Source: Candidatus Nanopelagicales bacterium (GTDB lineage Bacteria; Actinomycetota; Actinomycetes; S36-B12). From it: DNA of 5,907 nt. Every line of letters begins with the position of its first letter. The first letter of the stretch is position 1. Under the pieces are notes generated by a model that was not told the DNA's origin, did no database searches, and was given only the letters and a program-made list of their open reading frames with translations. Positions 1-5,274 of this stretch are shown piece after piece. A program made the translations under genes and the position numbers. Where the stretch lies: contig CALKMY010000045.1 of the NCBI GenBank assembly GCA_938091275.1, positions 1-5,907 on the forward strand. The letters are read 5' to 3'.

Positions 1-148
1 GCTCAGGGGCCTCTTGACGAAGCGACCTGCACCGTGGGTGACCCATTCGCCCCGGACCGTAGGGGCTGACCACACGTCGATCGGCGGGAAGGTCCACGCA
101 GCGCACCGCGCGCGAACCCGAACGCACCGACAAGGCTTGCCATGGAAC

Positions 149-179
149 GGCCCCCGCGTCAGTGACACGCAGGTGGGCC
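149..179 (+). promoter_or_regulatory. Leader hairpin just upstream of the rne ribosome binding site
   Basis: Bases 149-159 pair with 167-179 to form 11 base pairs around a 7-base loop (160-166). There are two single-base bulges on the 3' side (A171 and T174). The pairs are 149-153 with 175-179, 154-155 with 172-173, and 156-159 with 167-170. The 3' arm ends four bases before the rne Shine-Dalgarno. In E. coli, RNase E controls its own synthesis through hairpins in the rne 5' leader. A similar role here is inference only, because the transcript start is unknown and the rest of 1-148 shows no convincing promoter or gene. Confidence 0.45.
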
Positions 180-182
180 CCG

Positions 183-188
183 AAGGAG
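183..188 (+). promoter_or_regulatory. Shine-Dalgarno site that sets the rne start
   Basis: AAGGAG lies nine bases before the ATG at 198. An in-frame GTG at 162 would add 12 residues but has no Shine-Dalgarno, and it lies in the loop of the leader hairpin. This decides the start in favour of 198. Confidence 0.8.
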
Positions 189-197
189 AACGGCCTG

Positions 198-2621
198 ATG
201 GTCGACAAGAACGAAACATCCACGAACGAATCTGCCACGAACACATCAGCGACAGATGGTTCCGCCCCCGCCACCGGTGCTTCGCCGCTGTTCCAAGCGG
301 CCGCGGTGCCGGCAGACGAAGCCAAGAAGCCGGCACGACGCCGGGCAACCCGATCGACAGCTCCACCGGAACCCCGCAGCGGTGAGGACGCGACACCGGC
401 CGCGGGCGACGACACTGAACCTGCGAAGAAGTCCAGCGCGAAGTCCAGCGCGAAGGCGACCAAGAAGTCGACGAAGAAGGCCGCCAAGAAGTCGACGAAG
501 AAGTCGAGCGAGGCAACCATCGACGAGTCGTTTGATAACTCTTCGGATAGCCCGTCGGATGACGCGGCGAGCGACGCCACGGAAAAGGCTCCGAAGAAGG
601 CTACGAAAAAGACCGCCAAGAAATCCACCAAGAAGGCGACCAAGAAATCCGCCAAGAAGTCGGCAGACGAGGACGCTAGCGCCGGAGACGCATCCGACGA
701 CGCATCGACCGGTGATGCCTCCTCGGAGAATGAGGCGGACGACGGTGACGAGTCGAGCGGCCCTAAGCGCCGTCGACGTGGTGGGCGCGGACGACGACGC
801 AAGGCCGGCGCCGGCGACGCTGGTGACGCCGACGACGACAAGACCGATGGTGAGGACGACGACGATTCGGACGCAGATGCGGACGACTCGTCCACCGGCG
901 GATCCACATCGCGGCGCCGGCGGCGCCGCCGCCGCCGTTCGGATTCCTCACCGGATGACGAACTCTCACCCGACGATCCACCGAACACCGTCGTCAAAGT
1001 TCGTGAGCCACGCAATCGAGACTCGGAGAACACTCGCGGATCGACGCGACTGGAAGCCAAGAAGCAGCGCCGACGCGAAGGTCGAGAAGCCGGGCGCCGC
1101 CGGGCGCCGATCCTGAACGAGGCGGAGTTCCTTGCTCGACGCGAATCGGTCGAGCGCGTCATGGTCGTCCGCCAGGCCGAAGACCGAATCCAGATAGCCG
1201 TCCTGGAGGACGGTGTTCTTGTCGAGCATTACGTCACCAAAGGTGCGTCCGCCTCCATGGTTGGCAACGTGTATCTCGGGCGGGTGCAGAACGTTCTTCC
1301 GAGCATGGAAGCGGCATTCGTGGACATCGGGCGTGGCCGAAACGCGGTTCTGTATGCGGGCGAAGTGAATTGGGATGCGGTCGGCCTGGAAGGTCAGCCC
1401 AAGCGCATCGAGTTCGCCCTGAAGTCCGGCGACCCGGTTTTGGTGCAGATCACCAAGGATCCGGTCGGACAGAAGGGAGCTCGACTGACGAGCCAGATTT
1501 CCCTGCCGGGTCGATTCCTGGTGTATGTCCCGCACGGGTCGATGACCGGTATCAGTCGCAAGCTGCCCGACAACGAGCGCAGCCGGTTGAAGTCCATTCT
1601 GAAGCGGGTGATGCCCGAGGACGCCGGCGTGATCGTCCGCACGGCCGCCGAAGGCGCGTCCGAGGATGCTCTGGAAGCCGACGTCGAACGGCTGCAAGCG
1701 CTGTGGACGGACATCACGGACGCGACCTCGTCGGCGACACCACCCGAACTTCTCTACAGCGAACCCGACCTGGCCATCAAGGTTGTCCGCGACATGTTCA
1801 ATGAGGACGTCGCGAAGTTAGTCGTCTCCGGCGACAGCGCATGGCGGACCGTCGACGCGTACATCTCGGCCGTCGCACCGGATCTGCTGGACCGCGTGGA
1901 CCACTGGGTCGAAGCCGAAGACATCTTCGCCCACTACCGGGTCGATGAGCAGTTGATGAAGGCCTTGGATCGCAAGGTGTGGCTCCCGTCGGGTGGTTCG
2001 CTGGTGATCGATCGAACGGAGGCGATGACGGTCGTCGACGTGAACACCGGGAAGTTCACCGGGTCGGGAGGCAATCTCGAGCAGACGGTCACCAAGAACA
2101 ACCTCGAAGCCGCTGAAGAGATAGTCCGACAACTGCGCCTACGCGACATCGGCGGCATCATCGTTGTCGACTTCATCGACATGGTGTTGGAAAGCAACCG
2201 CGACCTGGTCCTGCGACGCCTGGTCGAATGCCTCGGCAGGGATCGAACGAAGCACCAGGTGGCGGAGGTGACGACCCTGGGATTGGTTCAGATGACGCGC
2301 AAGCGCATCGGATCCGGCCTACTGGAGTCCTTCTCGGAGACCTGCGAGGTGTGTGCTGGACGCGGCGTCAAGGTCTCGTTGACGCACGCTCACGAGCCAG
2401 CTCCGCGATCACGACGTCCAGCCGGAGCTGTCGACCCCGCCGAAGTCGCTGCTCGAGCCCTCGCCGCCCGCGAAGCCCAGGACGCGGGCGAGGCCGACAC
2501 GGATCAAGCCGACACCGATCAGGCGGAAAGCGGGAACGTGGACGCAGGCGCGGCTGATGATGATTCGCCGGAACTGCCCGAAGCTGCTTCGGACCAGTCC
2601 CTGTTCGCCAGCGACGACTAG
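198..2621 (+). CDS. rne: Ribonuclease E/G family endoribonuclease (RNase E)
   Basis: An 807-residue single-strand-specific endoribonuclease of mRNA decay and rRNA/tRNA processing. Residues 1 to about 310 are disordered and of low complexity. They hold two Lys/Ser/Thr/Ala-rich blocks (77-104 and 130-155), acidic Asp/Glu stretches, and two arginine tracts (190-202, and nine consecutive Arg at 239-247). The catalytic part follows: an S1-type RNA-binding region starting near VGNVYLG (355), and a 5'-sensor motif VRTA with R481/T482, matching the R169/T170 pocket of the E. coli enzyme. The metal-binding aspartates lie in VVDVNTG (D614) and VVDFIDM (D658). A Zn-link CEVC follows (C716, C719). The spacing of the last three elements matches E. 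coli RNase E to within one residue. The tail after 720 is short, acidic and of low complexity, with a duplicated ADTDQ. The central position of the catalytic domain behind a long N-terminal arm is typical of actinobacterial RNase E. The gene ends convergently with the MEKHLA gene. Confidence 0.97.
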   Translation: MVDKNETSTNESATNTSATDGSAPATGASPLFQAAAVPADEAKKPARRRATRSTAPPEPRSGEDATPAAGDDTEPAKKSSAKSSAKATKKSTKKAAKKSTKKSSEATIDESFDNSSDSPSDDAASDATEKAPKKATKKTAKKSTKKATKKSAKKSADEDASAGDASDDASTGDASSENEADDGDESSGPKRRRRGGRGRRRKAGAGDAGDADDDKTDGEDDDDSDADADDSSTGGSTSRRRRRRRRRSDSSPDDELSPDDPPNTVVKVREPRNRDSENTRGSTRLEAKKQRRREGREAGRRRAPILNEAEFLARRESVERVMVVRQAEDRIQIAVLEDGVLVEHYVTKGASASMVGNVYLGRVQNVLPSMEAAFVDIGRGRNAVLYAGEVNWDAVGLEGQPKRIEFALKSGDPVLVQITKDPVGQKGARLTSQISLPGRFLVYVPHGSMTGISRKLPDNERSRLKSILKRVMPEDAGVIVRTAAEGASEDALEADVERLQALWTDITDATSSATPPELLYSEPDLAIKVVRDMFNEDVAKLVVSGDSAWRTVDAYISAVAPDLLDRVDHWVEAEDIFAHYRVDEQLMKALDRKVWLPSGGSLVIDRTEAMTVVDVNTGKFTGSGGNLEQTVTKNNLEAAEEIVRQLRLRDIGGIIVVDFIDMVLESNRDLVLRRLVECLGRDRTKHQVAEVTTLGLVQMTRKRIGSGLLESFSETCEVCAGRGVKVSLTHAHEPAPRSRRPAGAVDPAEVAARALAAREAQDAGEADTDQADTDQAESGNVDAGAADDDSPELPEAASDQSLFASDD
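429..452 (+). repeat. Tandem 12-base duplication in the rne N-terminal arm
   Basis: AAGTCCAGCGCG occurs twice in direct tandem (429-440 and 441-452). It encodes KSSA twice, at the start of the first Lys/Ser-rich block of RNase E. It is an exact nucleotide repeat, which suggests recent in-frame expansion by replication slippage. Confidence 0.85.
462..503 (+). repeat. Two identical 18-base direct repeats with a 24-base period in rne
   Basis: AAGAAGTCGACGAAGAAG occurs at 462-479 and again at 486-503, separated by the two alanine codons at 480-485. Each copy encodes KKSTKK. A second, less exact block with the same amino-acid pattern lies at 585-662, using AAA and ACC codon variants. The repeats build the basic, histone-H1-like part of the RNase E arm. 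Confidence 0.85.
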
Positions 2622-2630
2622 ATGTCGTCG
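2612..2630. terminator. Inverted repeat across the convergent stop codons; possible bidirectional terminator
   Basis: CGACGAC (2612-2618) and GTCGTCG (2624-2630) are perfect inverted repeats around the five bases TAGAT. The rne stop TAG is 2619-2621 and the MEKHLA stop on the - strand is 2620-2618, so the two genes share CTAG at 2618-2621. Transcripts from either strand would form the same 7-bp stem. No T-run follows on either side, so this is not a classical intrinsic terminator. It may only slow polymerase or protect 3' ends. The repeat also encodes Asp-Asp near the C-terminus of both proteins, so chance from coding sequence remains possible. Confidence 0.4.
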
Positions 2631-3088
2631 ATGGGCTCCCACTGAGAGAACACGACAGCCTGGCCGGGGCCACCCGGGTAACCATCCACCGTCCACAGCG
2701 TGGCATCCATGATCTGAAACTTCGTGCCGTCGCTGGCCACCCGCTCACCGTTGTAGCCGGAAAGGACGCCGTCACGGCTCGCGTCGGAGAGCATCCGCGC
2801 TCGATCATCCCTGGCGTCGGCCGGGGCGGAGAGCCGCGAGGGCATCCCGATCATGTCCTCGATCGACATTCGCCACAGGGACGCGGCCGCTGAGTTGGCG
2901 TAAACGAAGCGCGGGTCGACCCCGGCGTCGTGACTGAGCACGATCGCCTCGTAGGCCAGGAGGCGCTCCGCGTCGTCGAGGGGATCACCGGACCGGTGCA
3001 GGAGTTCGCGGCCGATGCGGCGGGCGTAACTGTCCAGAATGCAGGCTGCAACGGTGGTAAGTGGGTGTCCTTGGTTCTCCAGCGCCAC
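2618..3088 (-). CDS. MEKHLA-domain (PAS-like) protein
   Basis: A 156-residue protein that is almost entirely one MEKHLA domain. This PAS-related fold is best known from the C-terminus of plant HD-ZIP III factors and also occurs as stand-alone bacterial proteins of unknown function. Visible motifs are the helix ILDSYARRIGRELL (17-30), SHDAGVDPRFVYANSAAASLW (52-72, the PAS-like Y-A-N and L-W core), PSRLSA (83-88), GYNGERVASDGTKFQI (111-126), ATLW (129-132), and the closing GQAVVFSQW (142-150). There is no signal peptide, membrane segment or DNA-binding domain, so it is probably a cytosolic sensor or small-molecule binder. That role is inference. The start used is GTG at 3088, which lacks a clear Shine-Dalgarno. 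The domain frame stays open upstream to a TGA at 3142-3140, and a much better site (AAGGAG plus ATG at 3143) is one frame away. The gene opposes all its neighbours and separates rne from rplU. Confidence 0.85.
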   Translation of the reverse strand: MALENQGHPLTTVAACILDSYARRIGRELLHRSGDPLDDAERLLAYEAIVLSHDAGVDPRFVYANSAAASLWRMSIEDMIGMPSRLSAPADARDDRARMLSDASRDGVLSGYNGERVASDGTKFQIMDATLWTVDGYPGGPGQAVVFSQWEPIDDI

Positions 3089-3115
3089 CCAGGGAGCCTG
3101 CCACAGCGCCCGTTG

Positions 3116-3131
3116 GGGGCAGGTCTGCCCC
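3116..3131. promoter_or_regulatory. 16-bp palindrome in the divergent region; possible operator
   Basis: GGGGCAGGTCTGCCCC has two perfect 7-bp arms around a 2-base centre. It lies 27 bases upstream of the annotated GTG of the MEKHLA gene and 129 bases upstream of rplU. As DNA it resembles a binding site for a dimeric regulator. As RNA it would form a 6-bp stem with a 4-base loop. If the MEKHLA gene really starts at 3143, the palindrome falls inside its coding region, which weakens the operator reading. Confidence 0.35.
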
Positions 3132-3151
3132 GACAGGGCTCATGCCGTACT

Positions 3152-3163
3152 CTTTCTCCTTGC
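3152..3163 (-). promoter_or_regulatory. Strong purine-rich ribosome binding site upstream of an out-of-frame ATG
   Basis: On the - strand this stretch reads CAAGGAGAAAGA. It offers AAGGAG 12 bases, and the overlapping AAAGAG 6 bases, before the ATG at 3143-3141. That ATG opens the frame one base away from the MEKHLA frame. This is the best initiation signal in the divergent region, and it suggests translation of the MEKHLA gene once began, or still begins, here. Confidence 0.4.
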
Positions 3164-3215
3164 GCCCGATGGGCGGTGGGAGAGCCAACCGACCGCAGCA
3201 CACCTCGGGTACGGG

Positions 3216-3244
3216 ACTTAGCAACGCACTACGGGTAAGACCAA
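3216..3244 (-). promoter_or_regulatory. Weak sigma70-like promoter candidate for the MEKHLA gene
   Basis: On the - strand, TTGGTC (3244-3239) is followed after 17 bases by CTAAGT (3221-3216). The spacing is ideal, and each box matches the housekeeping consensus only partly. It would give a leader of roughly 65 bases before the ATG at 3143. I see no equally convincing + strand promoter for rplU in 3089-3260, although one is expected because rplU is cut off from rne by an opposing gene. Confidence 0.2.
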
Positions 3245-3260
3245 GGACAGGAGCACGCAC

Positions 3261-3575
3261 GTGTACGCGATCGTTCGGGCCGGTGGCCGCCAAGAGAAGG
3301 TCGAGGTGGGCGACGTTCTCGTCGTCGACCGGATGGCGGGTGAACCGGGAGCCTCCGTCCAACTACCAGCCATCCTCCTCGTCGACGGCGCTTCGGTGAC
3401 CACCGACAAGGCGGCGCTCGGCAAGGTCAAGGTGACTGCGGAGATCGTCGACCACCGTCGTGGACCCAAGATCGACATCCTGAAGTACAAGAACAAGATC
3501 GGCTATCGCCGTCGTCAGGGCCATCGCTCCGAGTTGACGGCGGTAAAGGTGACCGACATCAAGACGGCCAAGTAA
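3261..3575 (+). CDS. rplU: 50S ribosomal protein L21
   Basis: A 104-residue protein, the usual length for L21, which binds 23S rRNA in the large subunit. It begins MYAIVRAGGRQEKVEVGD, the family's typical N-terminus. It carries the L21 signature KYKNKIGYRRRQGHR (74-88) and ends in VKVTDI plus a short basic tail. The start is GTG, supported by the purine-rich AGGACAGGAG (3244-3253) seven bases upstream. The alternative ORFs over this region lack any family match. It is the first gene of the rplU-rpmA-obg-proB run, and rpmA begins 26 bases after its stop. Confidence 0.97.
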   Translation: MYAIVRAGGRQEKVEVGDVLVVDRMAGEPGASVQLPAILLVDGASVTTDKAALGKVKVTAEIVDHRRGPKIDILKYKNKIGYRRRQGHRSELTAVKVTDIKTAK

Positions 3576-3601
3576 TTCCGGGCGACTAGAGGACAACTGC
3601 C

Positions 3602-3853
3602 ATGGCTCACAAGAAGGGTGCATCCAGCACCAGAAACGGACGCGACAGCAACGCGCAGCGTTTGGGCGTCAAGCGTTTCGGCGGTCAGAGTGTCGGCGCC
3701 GGCGAGATCATCGTTCGGCAGCGCGGAACGCACTTCCACCCGGGCACCAACGTCGGCCGCGGCAAGGACGACACGCTGTTCGCACTTTCCGCCGGCACCG
3801 TGGAATTCGGTTCGCACCGCGGGCGCCGCGTGGTGAACATTCTCGTCGACTAG
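3602..3853 (+). CDS. rpmA: 50S ribosomal protein L27
   Basis: An 83-residue protein of normal L27 length. It has the conserved N-terminal AHKKG, which reaches the peptidyl-transferase centre, then RNGRDSNAQRLGVKRFGGQ, GTHFHPG and VGRGKDDTLFAL. There is no extra N-terminal peptide of the kind cleaved by the Prp protease in Firmicutes. The ATG follows AGAGGA (3588-3593) by eight bases. It sits between rplU and obg, as in most bacteria, and is probably cotranscribed with them. A hairpin starts two bases after its stop codon. Confidence 0.98.
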   Translation: MAHKKGASSTRNGRDSNAQRLGVKRFGGQSVGAGEIIVRQRGTHFHPGTNVGRGKDDTLFALSAGTVEFGSHRGRRVVNILVD

Positions 3854-3854
3854 C

Positions 3855-3885
3855 GCACCGGGTCGCCCCGGTGCCATGAACCGGG
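3855..3885 (+). promoter_or_regulatory. Intercistronic hairpin with an alternative fold over the obg Shine-Dalgarno
   Basis: Bases 3855-3862 (GCACCGGG) pair with 3867-3874 (CCCGGTGC) in a perfect 8-bp stem with a 4-base loop, directly after the rpmA stop. Part of the 3' arm (3867-3872, CCCGGT) can instead pair with ACCGGG at 3880-3885 around a 7-base loop. That covers most of the obg Shine-Dalgarno (GGGAG, 3883-3887). The two folds exclude each other. No T-run follows, so an intrinsic terminator is unlikely. A role in RNA stability, or in setting obg translation relative to rpmA, is inference. Confidence 0.5.
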
Positions 3886-3894
3886 AGTTCTTTG

Positions 3895-5274
3895 ATGAGC
3901 ACCTTCGTGGATCGAGCGGTGGTCCACGCGCAGGGTGGCAACGGCGGCAATGGATGCGCGTCGGTGCATCGCGAGAAGTTCAAACCTCTGGGCGGCCCCG
4001 ACGGCGGTAACGGTGGTCGTGGTGGTGACGTGATCGCCGTCGTCGACTCTTCGGTGACGACATTGCTCGACCTGCACCGACACCCGCACCGTCGTGCCAC
4101 GCACGGCAAGCCCGGGCAGGGGTCGCATCGCAACGGTGCGGATGCCGACGATGTCATTGTCGAAGTTCCCCGCGGAACGGTCGTGACAGACGCGAACGGA
4201 AACGTGATCATCGACTTGATGACGCCCGGTGAGACGTTCGTTCTGGCACGCGGTGGCCGCGGTGGACTCGGTAATGCAGCTTTGGCGTCCCCGCGACGCA
4301 AAGCGCCCGGTTTCGCGCTGCTCGGTGAGCCGGGCGAAGCCCGAGACGTTGTCTTGGAGCTCAAGACCGTCGCGGACGTCGCTCTTGTGGGCTACCCGAG
4401 TGCGGGAAAGTCGAGTCTGATCGCGGCGATCTCCGCTGCTCGCCCCAAGATCGCGGACTATCCGTTCACCACCCTGGTGCCGAACCTCGGCGTCGTCAGC
4501 GCCGACGACATCGTCTTCACCGTCGCCGACGTACCCGGTCTGATTCCCGGAGCCAGTGACGGAAAAGGACTGGGGCTGGAGTTTCTGCGCCATGTCGAGC
4601 GGTGCAGCGTGCTGGTGCACGTGGTCGACTGCGCGACGCTGGAATCCGAACGCGACCCCCTCGCCGACGTGGACATGATCGAGTCCGAGCTCGCCGCCTA
4701 CGGGGGCTTGGTGGATCGTCCGCGCCTGATCGCGCTCAACAAGGTCGACGTTCCCGACGGGCTGGCGATGGCCGACATGGTGCGCGGGGAACTTGAGGCT
4801 CGCGGCTACCGCGTGTTCGATATCTCCGCAGCCACGCATGAAGGCCTGCGGCCGCTGGTTTTCGCCATGGGGCAACTCGTCGTGCAGGCTCGTGCGAATC
4901 AGGTCTCCGACGAAGCAACTCGAGTCGTGATCCGCCCGACCCCCGTCGACGACGCTGGATTCACTATCGAGAAGGAAGTCGATGGTTTTCGCGTTGTGGG
5001 AGTACGGCCGGAGCGGTGGGTCCGTCAAACGGACTTCAGCAACGACGAGGCTGTCGGGTATCTCGCCGACCGGCTCGCCCGGTTGGGTGTGGAGGACGAG
5101 CTGCGTCGTCAAGGAGCCGAGCCCGGAACGACCGTGATGATCGGCGTGGGCGAAGATGCGGTCGTGTTCGATTGGTATCCGACGCTTGGTGGCGACGTCC
5201 CGGTGTCGGGGCCACGGGGGAGTGATGACCGACTGCATGCGGCTGATCAGGCCTGGGGAGACGACGATGAGTGA
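3895..5274 (+). CDS. obg: Obg/CgtA family GTPase, ribosome assembly
   Basis: A 459-residue GTPase that binds the 50S subunit, acts in its late assembly and is linked to stringent control. The N-terminal Obg fold is glycine-rich (GGNGGNG near 16-22, then GGPDGGNGGRGGD). The G domain shows G1 GYPSAGKSS (166-174), G2 DYPFTTLVPNLG, G3 DVPG (212-215), G4 NKVD (282-285) and G5 SAATHEG (from 311). The C-terminal OCT domain includes FTIEKEVDGFRVVG and EDAVVFDWYP, as in actinobacterial and Firmicute Obg. An acidic tail ends in GDDDE. ATG 3895 is preferred over TTG 3892 because it lies seven bases after GGGAG, whereas TTG would be only four bases away. The gene overlaps proB by eight bases. Confidence 0.97.
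   Translation: MSTFVDRAVVHAQGGNGGNGCASVHREKFKPLGGPDGGNGGRGGDVIAVVDSSVTTLLDLHRHPHRRATHGKPGQGSHRNGADADDVIVEVPRGTVVTDANGNVIIDLMTPGETFVLARGGRGGLGNAALASPRRKAPGFALLGEPGEARDVVLELKTVADVALVGYPSAGKSSLIAAISAARPKIADYPFTTLVPNLGVVSADDIVFTVADVPGLIPGASDGKGLGLEFLRHVERCSVLVHVVDCATLESERDPLADVDMIESELAAYGGLVDRPRLIALNKVDVPDGLAMADMVRGELEARGYRVFDISAATHEGLRPLVFAMGQLVVQARANQVSDEATRVVIRPTPVDDAGFTIEKEVDGFRVVGVRPERWVRQTDFSNDEAVGYLADRLARLGVEDELRRQGAEPGTTVMIGVGEDAVVFDWYPTLGGDVPVSGPRGSDDRLHAADQAWGDDDE
5255..5260 (+). promoter_or_regulatory. Shine-Dalgarno of proB inside the end of obg
   Basis: GGGGAG lies six bases before the proB ATG at 5267, within the last codons of obg. Together with the 8-base overlap ATGAGTGA (5267-5274) it indicates that proB translation is coupled to obg. 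Confidence 0.75.

Noticed and set aside
14..65. TTGACG at 14-19 as a -35 box for rne
   Set aside because: No acceptable -10 hexamer lies 16-18 bases downstream. The nearest TA-containing hexamer (60-65) is too far away.
1..69. A frame open from the window edge to TGA at 67-69, possibly the tail of an upstream gene
   Set aside because: The 22 residues match no family I recognise, and codon use does not clearly favour this frame. It might be a real tail, but the sequence cannot support it.
14..385. A 123-codon open frame on the + strand overlapping the start of rne
   Set aside because: Its TTG start has no ribosome binding site, it overlaps rne out of frame by almost 190 bases, and it shows no domain.
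256..1116. A 286-codon arginine-rich open frame inside rne in another frame
   Set aside because: It is the shifted reading of the Lys/Asp-rich repeat region. Its composition is fully explained by the RNase E codons.
966..1697. A 243-codon open frame on the - strand inside rne
   Set aside because: It is a shadow of the RNase E catalytic domain with no recognisable motif or convincing start.
2985..3362. A - strand open frame including the ATG at 3143, as a separate gene
   Set aside because: Beyond its first residues it overlaps the MEKHLA coding sequence in the wrong frame and rplU in antisense, with no recognisable domain. Its ATG is more useful as a candidate original start of the MEKHLA gene.
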